A stretch of DNA of 64,000 nt from Thalassospira sp. (lineage in GTDB: Bacteria > Pseudomonadota > Alphaproteobacteria > Rhodospirillales > Thalassospiraceae), in NCBI RefSeq assembly GCF_030690045.1, contig NZ_JAUYHK010000009.1:19718-83717 (forward strand), in the 5' to 3' direction. The notes beneath the pieces were generated by a model that saw nothing but the letters and a program-made list of their open reading frames with translations, had not been told where the DNA came from and did not search any database. Made by a program: the position numbers and the translations under genes. The first letter of the stretch is position 1. Every line of letters starts with the position of its first letter. Shown here one piece after another: positions 40,127 through 49,384 of the stretch.

Positions 40127-40903
40127 TTATTTCTCGACAAAGGCCTTTTCGATCACGAAATGCCCCGGCTCGTTCATATTGCCTTCGACCCCGCCCCATT
40201 CAACCAGCATCTTGCGGGTATCGGCAATCATTTCCGGATTGCCACACAACATGAAACGGTCATCTTCAAGGGTTGGTTTGGACATGCCCAGATCGTCATA
40301 CAGCTTGCCTGACGCCATCAATTCAGTGATCCGACCCTGATTTTTAAAATCTTCGCGGGTAACGGTCGGGTAATAAATCAGCTTATTCTGAACGTCTTCG
40401 CCAAAAAATTCATTATTGGGCAATTCGCTGTGAATAAATTCCTGATAGGCCAGTTCGCGCACTTCGCGGCAGCCATGCACCAGAATAACCTTTTCATAGC
40501 GCTCATAGGTTTCATAATCGCGAATGACGCTCATGAACGGGGCCAGACCGGTACCGGTCGACAGCAGATACAAATTCTTGCCCGGCAACAGATTGTCATG
40601 AATCAGGGTGCCTGTCGGTTTGCGCCCGACCAGGATTTTGTCACCGACCTTGATATGCTGCAACCGCGATGTCAGCGGCCCGTTCGGTACCTTGATCGAA
40701 AAGAATTCAAGTTCTTCGTCGTAATTGGCACTGACCATAGAATAGGCGCGCAAAAGCGGCTTGCCCTCGACCTCGAGTCCGATCATCGCGAACTGGCCGT
40801 TGATAAAGCGAAAACCCGGATCACGGGTTGTCTTGAAGCTGAACAGGGTGTCCGTCCAGTGATGGACATAGGTGACTGTTTCTTCGTTTAAATTGCTGGC
40901 CAT
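40127..40903 (-). CDS. fpr: ferredoxin/flavodoxin-NADP reductase
   Basis: The 258-residue flavoprotein has the FAD motif RAYSM (residues about 53-57), the STGTGLAPFMSVIRDY nucleotide site near residue 120 and ends with FVIEKAFVEK, the family's typical bacterial subclass tail. It moves electrons between NADPH and ferredoxin or flavodoxin, supporting Fe-S and oxidative-stress repair. A perfect FNR-type box lies 170 bases upstream of its start. Confidence 0.95.
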   Translation of the reverse strand: MASNLNEETVTYVHHWTDTLFSFKTTRDPGFRFINGQFAMIGLEVEGKPLLRAYSMVSANYDEELEFFSIKVPNGPLTSRLQHIKVGDKILVGRKPTGTLIHDNLLPGKNLYLLSTGTGLAPFMSVIRDYETYERYEKVILVHGCREVRELAYQEFIHSELPNNEFFGEDVQNKLIYYPTVTREDFKNQGRITELMASGKLYDDLGMSKPTLEDDRFMLCGNPEMIADTRKMLVEWGGVEGNMNEPGHFVIEKAFVEK

Positions 40904-41072
40904 AACGCTGCATCAATCCGTTTCGTCAAAAGCATCAGGTGGGAAGTACGGCGGAAACGACACATACCGTATTGCGGCATAATGTCCATACCAAACTGGC
41001 GTTATTTAACATTGAAAGAGCGTATATCGCAAGAAAACATTACATCGTTGTGTAAATTATTTGAAATCCGCC

Positions 41073-41086
41073 TTGATCTATATCAA
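41073..41086 (-). promoter_or_regulatory. perfect FNR-type box upstream of fpr
   Basis: TTGATCTATATCAA matches TTGAT-N4-ATCAA at every fixed position. The 273-base gap (40904-41176) holds only this site and a terminator. Since plus-strand transcription would hit the terminator within about 60 bases, the likely target is fpr on the minus strand, with a long leader. Confidence 0.7.
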
Positions 41087-41135
41087 TTTTATGTAGAATA
41101 TTGCCCGAACCGGCGAACATCCCCAGCCTGAATGC

Positions 41136-41159
41136 AAAACCCGCCAAAAGGCGGGTTTT
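41136..41159. terminator. terminator after the histidine kinase gene
   Basis: AAAACCCGCC and GGCGGGTTTT form a perfect 10-bp stem with an AAAA loop. It can work on both strands and lies 17 bases after the kinase stop. Confidence 0.85.
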
Positions 41160-41176
41160 GTCAGGATCTGTCCTGT

Positions 41177-42517
41177 TTATTGTCCGATGGGTAAAACCAG
41201 TCGCACCCGCAAACCGCCGCCCGGCGCGTCTTCCAGAAACACATCACCGCCATGACCGCGCGCCGCATCCCTTGCAATGGTCAGGCCCAGCCCCACCCCG
41301 CCGGTGGCCTGATTGCGGGATTCTTCCAGCCGGAAGAAAGGCTTGAAAACATCTTCTCGCTTGTCGGCAGGAATGCCCGGACCATCATCATCAAAAACAA
41401 TTTCGTAATCATGCCCGCGCCGCCCGGCCCGAATCGCCACATTATTGGCATATCGTCCGGCATTCGACATGATGTTCGCCAAGCAGCGCCCGATTGATTG
41501 CGGGCGCAATTCCATTATCAGATGATCGGCAATATGCAGGTCAATCTGTTGTCCGTCGCGCAAATGCCCACCGACCTGATCGGTGAGCAATTTGCCGATA
41601 TCGGTTTCAACCGCCTGTTCGCCTTCTTCGCCACGTGCAAAAGCCAGATAGGCATCGACCATGCGTTCCATGTCGATGACATCCTGTTTCAGGGCATCAA
41701 CACCGGGCGAACTGCCCTGCATCGCCAGTTCCAGTTTCATCCGGGTCAAGGGCGTGCGCAAATCATGCGACACTCCGGCCAGCAACGCCGTGCGTTGCGT
41801 CATATGACGCACGATACGATCACGCATCGCCATAAAGGACGTGGCCGCCGTCCGAACTTCTTCCGCCCCTTCGGGTTTGAAATCACCCACGTCAATCCCA
41901 CGGCCAAACTGATCGGCCGCACGGGCCAATTTGCGAATCGGTCGGACCTGATTGCGCATGAACATCACCGCAACCCCATACAAAATCAGAGCCGACCCGG
42001 CGATCCACATAAAGAAAATATAGGTCGTCGAATTATACAGACGCTTGCGCGGTGCAATGATGGACAAAACGCCGTCGCGCAACTGCACCCGCACTTCAAG
42101 CAAGCGGTCATCAATATCCATGTCGAAATAAAACGGCCGTTGCAGGCGCTCGTTCAGGGCGACAAACAGTTCTTCTGACACCAGCCCGAAGGATGGTCGG
42201 GTAATCTGGCGTTCCAAAACTGCATCGGGTTCAAAAACCAGATCCAGTTGCAACCGTATCCGGGCATTATGGGAAATCCAGTCGAAAGCTTCATCACCGG
42301 GATGCTCGCCAAGATAATCAAGGACAAAGGCAATATCCCCGGCCAGCCCGCGGCTGAGCTGCCGGGCCACGGTATCCCAGTGCCGTTCAAAAAAAATCAG
42401 CACCGTGACGATCTGCAACAACAGCATCGGCGTCATCAGAATCAACAGCGAACGGCCCAAAAGACCTTTCGGCAATAATGATTTGATCCATCCGTCTCGT
42501 GCGTCGCCCAAAACCAT
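41177..42517 (-). CDS. EnvZ-like sensor histidine kinase
   Basis: The 446-residue kinase has two membrane helices (about residues 22-42 and 168-188) around a periplasmic sensor region, a HAMP linker (NQVRPIRKLARAADQFGRG), the phospho-acceptor histidine in GVSHDLRTPLTRMK, and ATPase motifs NIMSNAGRYA, DDGPGIP and GVGLGLTI. It presumably phosphorylates the PetR-like regulator encoded 43 bases upstream on the same strand. The signal is unknown. Confidence 0.92.
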   Translation of the reverse strand: MVLGDARDGWIKSLLPKGLLGRSLLILMTPMLLLQIVTVLIFFERHWDTVARQLSRGLAGDIAFVLDYLGEHPGDEAFDWISHNARIRLQLDLVFEPDAVLERQITRPSFGLVSEELFVALNERLQRPFYFDMDIDDRLLEVRVQLRDGVLSIIAPRKRLYNSTTYIFFMWIAGSALILYGVAVMFMRNQVRPIRKLARAADQFGRGIDVGDFKPEGAEEVRTAATSFMAMRDRIVRHMTQRTALLAGVSHDLRTPLTRMKLELAMQGSSPGVDALKQDVIDMERMVDAYLAFARGEEGEQAVETDIGKLLTDQVGGHLRDGQQIDLHIADHLIMELRPQSIGRCLANIMSNAGRYANNVAIRAGRRGHDYEIVFDDDGPGIPADKREDVFKPFFRLEESRNQATGGVGLGLTIARDAARGHGGDVFLEDAPGGGLRVRLVLPIGQ

Positions 42518-42560
42518 CTTCCTTCAATCTGCTCGTATTTGCACATTCCGTCCGGAATGT

Positions 42561-43274
42561 TCAATCGGTATACAGGACATAGCCCCGACCGCGCACGGTC
42601 TGCAAGTATCTTGGCTGTTTGGGGTCCTGTTCAATTTTCCGACGCAAGCGGGTCACCTGCACATCAATGCTGCGCGATGCCGCCGGATCGGCGTCATTTC
42701 CCGACATCATCCCATGCAGGTCCGCCCGTGATGTAATCTGCCCGCGCCGCTGCACAAGCGCCAGCAGCAGTTGTTGTTCAGCACCGGTCAGGTAAATATG
42801 CTGATCGCCCTGCCGCAAAATCATCCGGGCCGGATCAAAACCAAACCCACCAAAGACCACCTCGCCGCCGGTTTCCTCCGGCCCGGTATTTTCATCGGGA
42901 ATCGCGGCATAGCGGCGCAGAATGGCCTCAATGCGCAAAACCAGTTCGCGCGGCTCGAACGGTTTGGCCAGATAATCATCCACCCCGGCTTCAAGACCTG
43001 CGATACGGTCTTCGGATTCCGAAAGCGCGGTCAGCAACAAGATCGGCACGCGAAAGCCCCCCTCGCGCAAGGACCGCGCCAGATCGACACCCTTTTCGCC
43101 CGGCATCAAAACATCCAGTACCAACAGGTCAAAGGTAATACCCGCCAAACGCGCCCGTGCCTCGACCGCATCGCGGGCGGCTGTGACCATAAACCCGTTT
43201 TCACCCAGATAGCGTTTCAGCAAATCGCGCAAACGGTCATCATCATCAATGACCAGAATATGTGGCTGATCCAT
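42561..43274 (-). CDS. petR: OmpR-family response regulator (PetR-like)
   Basis: The 237-residue regulator has a receiver domain with DDDD acidic pocket, the phosphorylation aspartate in LVLDVLMPG (near residue 55) and lysine in LAKPFEPREL, followed by an OmpR-type winged helix (SIDVQVTRLRRKIEQDP). In Rhodobacter capsulatus petR and the MarR-type petP lie upstream of the cytochrome bc1 operon and are needed for its expression. The same pair here, 3.4 kb from petABC, supports the name. The kinase gene follows. Confidence 0.85.
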   Translation of the reverse strand: MDQPHILVIDDDDRLRDLLKRYLGENGFMVTAARDAVEARARLAGITFDLLVLDVLMPGEKGVDLARSLREGGFRVPILLLTALSESEDRIAGLEAGVDDYLAKPFEPRELVLRIEAILRRYAAIPDENTGPEETGGEVVFGGFGFDPARMILRQGDQHIYLTGAEQQLLLALVQRRGQITSRADLHGMMSGNDADPAASRSIDVQVTRLRRKIEQDPKQPRYLQTVRGRGYVLYTD

Positions 43275-43302
43275 ATCGCGTAACGACCTTTCCGACCTTT
43301 GC

Positions 43303-43824
43303 CTAACTCGCCCGGCGGCGCAATCCGCCGCCTGTCGGAGTATCTTCGGTGAAACGTTCGCGGTCTTCCTCGCCCAATATGCCCAGCATCACCTTGCGGA
43401 AACCCTCCACCGCCTCGGCCCCGGCCTCGCGATAGGCCGCAGCAATCAGCGCACGTTGATTTTCCGACAATTTGCGTTCCAGTTCCGCCCCGCGCGGTGT
43501 CAGTTGCAATAACCGTTGCCGCCGGTCACGGGTGCCGGTTTTCTGGTCGATAAACCCTTCGCGCACCAATTGACCCAAAACCCGCGACAACGACTGTTTG
43601 GTGATTTTGAGAATCGCCAGAAGGTCGCTGACCGTGATGCCGGGATTGCGGCTGACGAAATAAATCACCCGGTGGTGGGCGCGCCCGAATTTGTAATGAT
43701 CCAGAATCTGATCGGCTTCGGCGGTGAAGTCGCGATAGGCATAAAACAGCAATTCAATGCCCTGTCGCAGCTCTTCCTCGCGCAGAAAAAGCGGATTGAC
43801 CTTACGTGTGGAGATATCTGCCAT
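43303..43824 (-). CDS. petP: MarR family regulator (PetP-like)
   Basis: The 173-residue protein has a MarR winged helix: ITVSDLLAILKITKQSLSRVLGQLVREGFI, then the wing with GTRDRRQRLLQLT. It precedes the petR-like gene by 28 bases on the same strand, as petP does in Rhodobacter capsulatus. A perfect inverted repeat lies 10 bases before its start and is probably an autoregulatory operator. The pair with petR and the nearby bc1 operon favour PetP over a generic drug-response MarR. Confidence 0.83.
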   Translation of the reverse strand: MADISTRKVNPLFLREEELRQGIELLFYAYRDFTAEADQILDHYKFGRAHHRVIYFVSRNPGITVSDLLAILKITKQSLSRVLGQLVREGFIDQKTGTRDRRQRLLQLTPRGAELERKLSENQRALIAAAYREAGAEAVEGFRKVMLGILGEEDRERFTEDTPTGGGLRRRAS

Positions 43825-43834
43825 GCTGTCCCGT

Positions 43835-43855
43835 TATGTCAGTTTTGTTGACATA
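43835..43855. promoter_or_regulatory. inverted-repeat operator upstream of petP
   Basis: TATGTCA and TGACATA are separated by GTTTTGT, giving a perfect 7-bp inverted repeat of 21 bases, the size of MarR-type operators. It begins 10 bases before the MarR start, so bound protein would block initiation of the petP-petR-kinase transcript. Confidence 0.6.
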
Positions 43856-43891
43856 TTAATCTATGAATGTTACTTCGACCAGACAAATAAG

Positions 43892-43907
43892 GACATAATA
43901 TTACGTC
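43892..43907. promoter_or_regulatory. second palindrome, near the ilvE start
   Basis: GACATAATATTACGTC is a 16-base palindrome with one mismatch per arm, 30 bases before the ilvE start. It shares GACATA with the petP operator, so the same regulator might touch ilvE. Confidence 0.4.
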
Positions 43908-43937
43908 CCGGTGCTCCTTTGACATGGAATTTGGCAA

Positions 43938-44834
43938 ATGACGACTCCCACATTCGATAATCGCGACGGTTTTATCTGGTTTAACGGCGAACTGAAACCC
44001 TGGCGCGACAGCACGCTGCATGTGCTCAGTCACGCACTGCATTATGGCAGCGCTGTGTTTGAAGGGGAACGGGCTTATAATGGAAAAGTTTTCAAGCTGG
44101 CCGAACATGGTGAACGCCTGATCAATTCCGGCAAAATTCTGGACATGAACATCCCCTATAGCTCGACCGAGTTGGATGATGCCGTGATCGAAACCCTTGC
44201 CGCCAACAAGATTTCCGATGGCTATATCCGCCGTATCGCATGGCGCGGCAGTGAAATGATGGGCGTTGCCGCCCAGACCACCCGCATCAACGTCGCCATC
44301 GCCACATGGCAATGGCCCAGCTATTTCAAACCCGAAGAACGCCTGAAAGGCATCCGCCTTGCCCGCGCACAATGGGCGCGTCCGGCACCGAATACCGCAC
44401 CGGTCCATGCCAAGGCCGCCGGTCTTTACATGATCTGCACCCTGTCCAAACACGAAGCCGAACGTAACGGCTATGCCGATGCCTTGATGCTTGATTACCG
44501 GGGCCAGATTGCCGAAGCAACCGGTGCCAATGTGTTTTTTGTTCAGGATGGCAAAATCCACACCCCGAAACCCGATTGTTTTCTGGATGGCATCACCCGC
44601 CGCACGGTGATTGGTCTTGCCAAGGCCCGTGGGTATGACGTCATCGAACGCGCCATCATGCCCGAAGAAATGGCCGGCTTTGAAGAATGCTTCATCACCG
44701 GGACGGCTGCCGAGGTGACCCCGGTTTCGGAAATCGGCGCGGACACCTTCGCCCCAGGCCTGATCACCAAAACCCTGATGGATGATTACATGGCACTGGT
44801 GCGCGGCGAAAAAGAAGCTGTCGCCGCCGAATAA
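43938..44834 (+). CDS. ilvE: branched-chain amino acid aminotransferase
   Basis: The 298-residue class IV aminotransferase has HALHYGSAVFEGERAY at the start, the PLP lysine in PVHAKAAGLYMIC near residue 158, EATGANVFFV and GITRRTVIGLA. It makes valine, leucine and isoleucine from their keto acids with glutamate. It is divergent from the MarR-type gene, and its promoter region carries two palindromes. A bidirectional terminator follows. Confidence 0.95.
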   Translation: MTTPTFDNRDGFIWFNGELKPWRDSTLHVLSHALHYGSAVFEGERAYNGKVFKLAEHGERLINSGKILDMNIPYSSTELDDAVIETLAANKISDGYIRRIAWRGSEMMGVAAQTTRINVAIATWQWPSYFKPEERLKGIRLARAQWARPAPNTAPVHAKAAGLYMICTLSKHEAERNGYADALMLDYRGQIAEATGANVFFVQDGKIHTPKPDCFLDGITRRTVIGLAKARGYDVIERAIMPEEMAGFEECFITGTAAEVTPVSEIGADTFAPGLITKTLMDDYMALVRGEKEAVAAE

Positions 44835-44855
44835 GGTCCCTGTCCTGCCCGTTTT

Positions 44856-44888
44856 AAAAGGCCGCCGATGCAAATCCGGCGGCCTTTT
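44856..44888. terminator. bidirectional terminator between ilvE and hemF
   Basis: AAAAGGCCGCCG pairs with CGGCGGCCTTTT across a 9-base loop, between convergent genes. Confidence 0.92.
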
Positions 44889-44905
44889 CACGTTGAAAAA
44901 TCAGA

Positions 44906-45769
44906 TCACGGCCATTTCGCCATTGGCGGCAGCGACATCAGGATCGCTTCGGTATTGCCGCCAGTCATCAGACCAAACCGCGTGCCGCGATCATGCAGCA
45001 GGTTAAATTCGACATAACGCCCGCGCTTGACCAGTTGGGCGTCGCGGTCGGCCTCGGTCCAGTTTTTGTTGTAATGGCGTTCGACGATGCGTGGATAAAT
45101 ATCGCGAAAGGCGCGACCGACATCCTGCGTAAAGGCAAAATCGGCGTCCCAGTCTGCATCCAGATAATCATAAAAAATGCCGCCAACCCCGCGGGCTTCG
45201 TTGCGGTGAGGCAGATAAAAATACTCGTCGCACCATTTTTTGAACCGGTCGTAATAATCCTCGCCATGCGCATCGCAGGCGGTCTTGAACGCGGCATGGA
45301 AATCGGCGGTGTCGGTTTCCTGCGGGAAAACCGGCGTCAAATCAGCCCCGCCGCCAAACCATGCCTTGGACGTCACGATATGGCGGGTATTCATATGGAC
45401 AATTGGCACCAGCGGCGAACAGGGATGAGCAACCAGTGAAATGCCGCTGGCCCAAAATCGCGGGTCTTCATCCGCGCCGGGGATTTCCTTGCGGAATTTT
45501 TCGGAAAATTCGCCATAGACGGTTGAAATATTCACCCCGACCTTTTCAAATACCCGGCCTTTCATCACCGACATTTCGCCGCCACCCTGATTCTCGCCGC
45601 GCTGCCATTGCGTCCGTTCAAACCGGCCTGCCGGGCGGTCTGACAAAGGGCCGACATAACTGTCTTCAAGGGCTTCAAACCGCGCACAGATATCGTTGCG
45701 CAATTGTGCGAACCAGTCGGTTGCAGTTTGTTTGCGTTGGGCGATGATCGCCTCGTTTTTGGTCGTCAT
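44906..45769 (-). CDS. hemF: oxygen-dependent coproporphyrinogen III oxidase
   Basis: The 287-residue enzyme has the HemF signature residues [28 protein letters not shown] and [11 protein letters not shown]. It decarboxylates coproporphyrinogen III to protoporphyrinogen IX with oxygen in haem synthesis. Its start overlaps the trmL stop by four bases (ATGA). Placement beside petABC may reflect shared demand for haem, but it is on the opposite strand. Confidence 0.97.
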   Translation of the reverse strand: MTTKNEAIIAQRKQTATDWFAQLRNDICARFEALEDSYVGPLSDRPAGRFERTQWQRGENQGGGEMSVMKGRVFEKVGVNISTVYGEFSEKFRKEIPGADEDPRFWASGISLVAHPCSPLVPIVHMNTRHIVTSKAWFGGGADLTPVFPQETDTADFHAAFKTACDAHGEDYYDRFKKWCDEYFYLPHRNEARGVGGIFYDYLDADWDADFAFTQDVGRAFRDIYPRIVERHYNKNWTEADRDAQLVKRGRYVEFNLLHDRGTRFGLMTGGNTEAILMSLPPMAKWP

Positions 45770-46239
45770 AACGCCGTCTCCGGAAAACTGTTGGTCTGTC
45801 GCAAGGCCTCGCCCGTCACCATCGCCACCGCCATCGCCACATTCAGCGACCGCAGGCCGGGGCGCATCGGAATCACGATCCGGGCATCGACGCTGTCATG
45901 GATTTCATCGGGTACACCACTGCTTTCTGACCCGACCATCAAAATATCATCGGCCTGATAAGCAAAATCACAATAGGGCACCGCCCCCTTGGTCGTCAGC
46001 AGCACCAGCCGCCCCGGCAAGGCTCCGTCCTGACGGTTTTCTGAAAAGCTGTGCCAATCGGCATGGCGGGTATAATCCACCGATTGCAGATAATCCATCC
46101 CGGCCCGTTTCAGACTGCCCGATGTCAGCAAAAATCCGCACGGTTCGATCACATCCACCGCCATACCCAGACAGGCTGCCATCCTGAAAATGGTGCCGGT
46201 ATTTTGCGGGATATCGGGTTCAAACAGGCAAATTCTCAT
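45766..46239 (-). CDS. trmL: tRNA (cytidine(34)-2'-O)-methyltransferase
   Basis: Starting at [19 protein letters not shown] gives 157 residues, the normal TrmL length; a longer frame adds 24 residues without homology. The SPOUT knot motifs are clear: [23 protein letters not shown] and [17 protein letters not shown]. TrmL methylates the wobble nucleotide of leucine tRNAs. It is translationally coupled to hemF. Confidence 0.93.
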   Translation of the reverse strand: MRICLFEPDIPQNTGTIFRMAACLGMAVDVIEPCGFLLTSGSLKRAGMDYLQSVDYTRHADWHSFSENRQDGALPGRLVLLTTKGAVPYCDFAYQADDILMVGSESSGVPDEIHDSVDARIVIPMRPGLRSLNVAMAVAMVTGEALRQTNSFPETAL

Positions 46240-46451
46240 ATTTCGATCACCCAACAGACTCGCATCATATAAAAGTGCCGGATCGGGGCCAAACGTCCGA
46301 ACTTGCACCATAAGGGGGCGGCAATCGCATTTGCCCGATAATTTGCACCCTGTATAACCGCTGTTGTGAAATCCCGCCAGCCTAGGAAAACCCTACGCCT
46401 AGCGCGGTTTTATCGCAGCATGGCCTATCCATGGTCAAAATTGTGTAGGCG

Positions 46452-46474
46452 GTTAAGGGCAAGTTCCCCTTAAC
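46452..46474 (+). other. hairpin in the petABC upstream region
   Basis: GTTAAGGG and CCCTTAAC form a perfect 8-bp stem with a 7-base loop. The 389-base gap between trmL and petA (46240-46628) holds no gene; this element and a second hairpin nearer petA are its only clear structures. Confidence 0.45.
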
Positions 46475-46582
46475 AAACCGCGATTTTGTTAGTATACGGT
46501 CCCGGATTCAGGCCTGAAGGCTTTGGGGTGATTGGTGATTTCCGTTCAGGGAAATTAAAGATTTTGGGCCCCATGGTTGTTT

Positions 46583-46601
46583 CAGGCATTCCGAATGCCT
46601 G
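46583..46601 (+). other. hairpin with TTTT tail in the petA leader
   Basis: CAGGCATTC and GAATGCCTG form a 9-bp perfect inverted repeat around one C, followed by TTTT, 27 bases before the petA start. It resembles an attenuator or a protein-binding leader element. Confidence 0.45.
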
Positions 46602-46628
46602 TTTTGGGGGCAGAAAGAGGAATACATC

Positions 46629-47180
46629 ATGTCGCAAACGGCGCAATCCTCCGGGGCACATCACCCGGACGAGAACCGCAGGGATTTCCTGACCCTCGCG
46701 ACCACAGCAGTCGGTGTCGTTGGCACCGGTATGGCTCTGTGGCCGTTCGTGGACAGCATGAACCCGTCAAAGGATGTTCTGGCGCTGGCCTCGGTCGAAG
46801 TGAACCTGTCAAATATTGCGGTCGGTCAGGCCGTAAAAGTAATGTGGCGCGGTAAACCCGTGTTCATCCGCCACCGTACAGAAAAAGAGATCAACGAAGC
46901 GAACGAAGTCGCGCTGAACGAACTCATCGACCCGCAAACCGATGATGAGCGCGTTGAGAAGAAGGAATGGCTGATCGTCGTTGGCGTCTGCACCCATCTG
47001 GGCTGCATTCCCATGGGCACCGCAACGGGCGAAGCCCGTGGCGATTACGATGGCTGGTACTGCCCGTGCCACGGGTCGCATTATGATTCATCCGGACGTA
47101 TCCGCAAGGGCCCGGCTCCGCTGAATCTGGAGGTGCCGACCTATACCTTCCTCACCGATACTTCGGTACAGATCGGCTAA
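46629..47180 (+). CDS. petA: ubiquinol-cytochrome c reductase iron-sulfur (Rieske) subunit
   Basis: The 183-residue protein has a twin-arginine anchor ([15 protein letters not shown]), one membrane helix, and the Rieske ligands in CTHLGC and CPCHGSHYD. It carries electrons from ubiquinol to cytochrome c1. It is the first gene of the bc1 operon, with a ten-base gap to petB. AAAGAGG lies upstream. Confidence 0.98.
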   Translation: MSQTAQSSGAHHPDENRRDFLTLATTAVGVVGTGMALWPFVDSMNPSKDVLALASVEVNLSNIAVGQAVKVMWRGKPVFIRHRTEKEINEANEVALNELIDPQTDDERVEKKEWLIVVGVCTHLGCIPMGTATGEARGDYDGWYCPCHGSHYDSSGRIRKGPAPLNLEVPTYTFLTDTSVQIG

Positions 47181-47190
47181 GGAGTGGATG

Positions 47191-48459
47191 ATGAGCGCGC
47201 CTGTATGGAATAACAAGGTGGTGAAATGGGTTGATGACCGGCTTCCGGTCTTTACCATGATGCACCACACGGCTTACGAATATCCGACACCGAAAAACCT
47301 GTCCTATATGTGGAACTTCGGTTCCCTGGCCGGGTTTGTTCTGGTGACGATGATTCTGACCGGGATTTTCCTGGTGATGAATTACACCGCACATACCAGC
47401 ATGGCCTTTGATTCGGTTGAACGCATCATGCGTGACGTGAATTATGGCTGGTTGATCCGTTACATCCACATGAACGGCGCTTCGATGTTCTTCATCGTTG
47501 TGTTCATTCATATGTTCCGCGGTCTTTATTACGGGTCCTACAAGGCCCCGCGTGAAGTTCTGTGGTGGATTGGCATCCTGATCCTGCTCGCCATGATGGC
47601 AACCGCGTTTATGGGCTATGTCCTGCCGTGGGGCCAGATGTCGTTCTGGGGTGCAACGGTTATTACCAACCTGTTCTCGGCCTTCCCGATCATTGGCGAT
47701 CCGCTGGTGAGCTGGCTGTGGGGTGGTTTCTCGGTTGCCAACCCGACGTTGAACCGGTTCTTCTCGCTGCATTACCTGATGCCGTTCGTCATTCTGGGCC
47801 TTGTGGTCCTGCATGTCTGGGCATTGCATGCCGTGCGCTCGAACAACCCGACCGGCGTTGAAATCAAAACCCCGCAAGACAGCATCCCGTTCCACCCCTA
47901 CTACACGATCAAGGATCTGTTTGGTCTGGGTGTGTTCCTGATCTTCTTTGCAGCATTTGTGTTCTTTGCCCCGGATTACCTCGGCCACCCGGACAACTAT
48001 ATTCCGGCCAACCCGCTGGTAACTCCGCCGCACATCGTGCCGGAATGGTACTTCCTGCCGTTCTATGCCATTTTGCGGTCGATCGACTTTGCAATCTTTG
48101 GCATTCCCGCCAAGTTGCTGGGCGTGATCGCGATGTTCGCCTCGATCGTTATCCTGTTCGTTATTCCGTGGCTCGACACCTCCAAGGTTCGCAGCTCGGC
48201 ATTCCGTCCGGTGTACAAATGGTTCTTCTGGCTGTTTGTGATCGATACATTCGTCCTTGGCTATTGTGGCGCGAAGGCACCCGATGACTACTTCCTCGGT
48301 ATCGAGGGTCTGCATGTCATCACCATGGGTCAGCTTTCGACATTGTACTATTTTGCCCATTTCCTGGTGGTTATGCCACTTGTGGGCAAACTGGAACGAA
48401 CCAAACCGCTGCCAGCCAGCATCAGTGAATCCGTACTCAAGGGAGGCGCAAATGCGTAA
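47191..48459 (+). CDS. petB: cytochrome b subunit of the bc1 complex
   Basis: The 422-residue membrane protein has the haem-ligating histidines in HMNGASMFF and related helices, and the Qo-site PEWY motif in [13 protein letters not shown]. It catalyses bifurcated ubiquinol oxidation. GGAG lies six bases before the second of two adjacent ATG codons, so I start at 47191 rather than 47188. Its stop overlaps petC by eight bases. Confidence 0.98.
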   Translation: MSAPVWNNKVVKWVDDRLPVFTMMHHTAYEYPTPKNLSYMWNFGSLAGFVLVTMILTGIFLVMNYTAHTSMAFDSVERIMRDVNYGWLIRYIHMNGASMFFIVVFIHMFRGLYYGSYKAPREVLWWIGILILLAMMATAFMGYVLPWGQMSFWGATVITNLFSAFPIIGDPLVSWLWGGFSVANPTLNRFFSLHYLMPFVILGLVVLHVWALHAVRSNNPTGVEIKTPQDSIPFHPYYTIKDLFGLGVFLIFFAAFVFFAPDYLGHPDNYIPANPLVTPPHIVPEWYFLPFYAILRSIDFAIFGIPAKLLGVIAMFASIVILFVIPWLDTSKVRSSAFRPVYKWFFWLFVIDTFVLGYCGAKAPDDYFLGIEGLHVITMGQLSTLYYFAHFLVVMPLVGKLERTKPLPASISESVLKGGANA

Positions 48460-49225
48460 ATTTGCATTGACCGCCATTGCTGCGGCATTCGCGATTACTT
48501 CTTTTTCTGCATCATCACAGGCCGCCGGTAATGCACCGGTTCCCGCCGCGCAGGAATGGAGCTGGAACGGCCTGTTTGGCACCTATGACCGGGCCCAGTT
48601 GCAACGGGGTTTACAGGTTTACAAGGGCGTATGTGCAGGCTGCCACAGCCTGAAATACATTGCCTTCCGTAATCTGACAGACATCGGTTTCAACGAAGAC
48701 CAGGTCAAGGCCATTGCGGCCGACTATGACATCGAAGACGGCCCGAACGAAGAAGGCGAAATGTTCTCTCGTCCGGGAATTGCGTCGGATTATTTCCCGT
48801 CGCCCTTCCCCAATGATCAGGCCGCAGCGGCCTCAAACGGTGGATCAATTCCGCCCGATCTGTCGCTGATGACCAAGGCGCGTGTCAATGGTCCGGATTA
48901 TGTGTTCGGTCTTTTGACCGGATATGAGGAAGAGGCCCCCGAGGGTTTCGATCTGGCCGAAGGCAAGCACTACAATCATTACTTCCCGGGACATCAGATT
49001 TCGATGGCCCCGCCGTTGTATGATGACGCGGTAGAATATACCGATGGTACGCCTGCCACGATTGAGCAGCATGCACACGACGTTGTTGCCTTCCTGAACT
49101 GGACGGCACAGCCGGAACTTGAAGCCCGCAAATCGATGGGTATGAAGGTGATCCTGTTCCTGATCGTCCTGACCGCCATGCTTTATGCGCTCAAACGCAA
49201 AATCTGGTCGGATATCGAACACTAA
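48452..49225 (+). CDS. petC: cytochrome c1 subunit of the bc1 complex
   Basis: The 257-residue protein has a signal peptide ([21 protein letters not shown]), the haem motif CAGCH in [19 protein letters not shown], and a C-terminal membrane anchor ([16 protein letters not shown]) with a basic tail. It passes electrons to soluble cytochrome c. Its ATG lies inside the end of petB (ATGCGTAA), and GGGAGG precedes it. A strong terminator follows. Confidence 0.97.
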   Translation: MRKFALTAIAAAFAITSFSASSQAAGNAPVPAAQEWSWNGLFGTYDRAQLQRGLQVYKGVCAGCHSLKYIAFRNLTDIGFNEDQVKAIAADYDIEDGPNEEGEMFSRPGIASDYFPSPFPNDQAAAASNGGSIPPDLSLMTKARVNGPDYVFGLLTGYEEEAPEGFDLAEGKHYNHYFPGHQISMAPPLYDDAVEYTDGTPATIEQHAHDVVAFLNWTAQPELEARKSMGMKVILFLIVLTAMLYALKRKIWSDIEH

Positions 49226-49247
49226 ACATCGACATATGATGTCACAA

Positions 49248-49279
49248 AGGCCGCCGGTTTTCCGGCGGTCTTTTTTTTT
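49248..49279 (+). terminator. intrinsic terminator of petABC
   Basis: CCGCCGG and CCGGCGG form a perfect stem with a TTTT loop, followed by nine T residues. Confidence 0.95.
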
Positions 49280-49384
49280 GCCGGGTGACATTATTACGAT
49301 TGATTACGCCCATCCATCATGCATCAATACCGGGATACAATCCGACTGTCTCTGTCCCCCCGTTCCATCAAGGAATGTCATCCC

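Noticed and set aside
47152..48582. 476-codon open frame antisense to petB
   Set aside because: It is the shadow of the strongly supported cytochrome b gene and its peptide is rich in His, Gln and Asn without family features.
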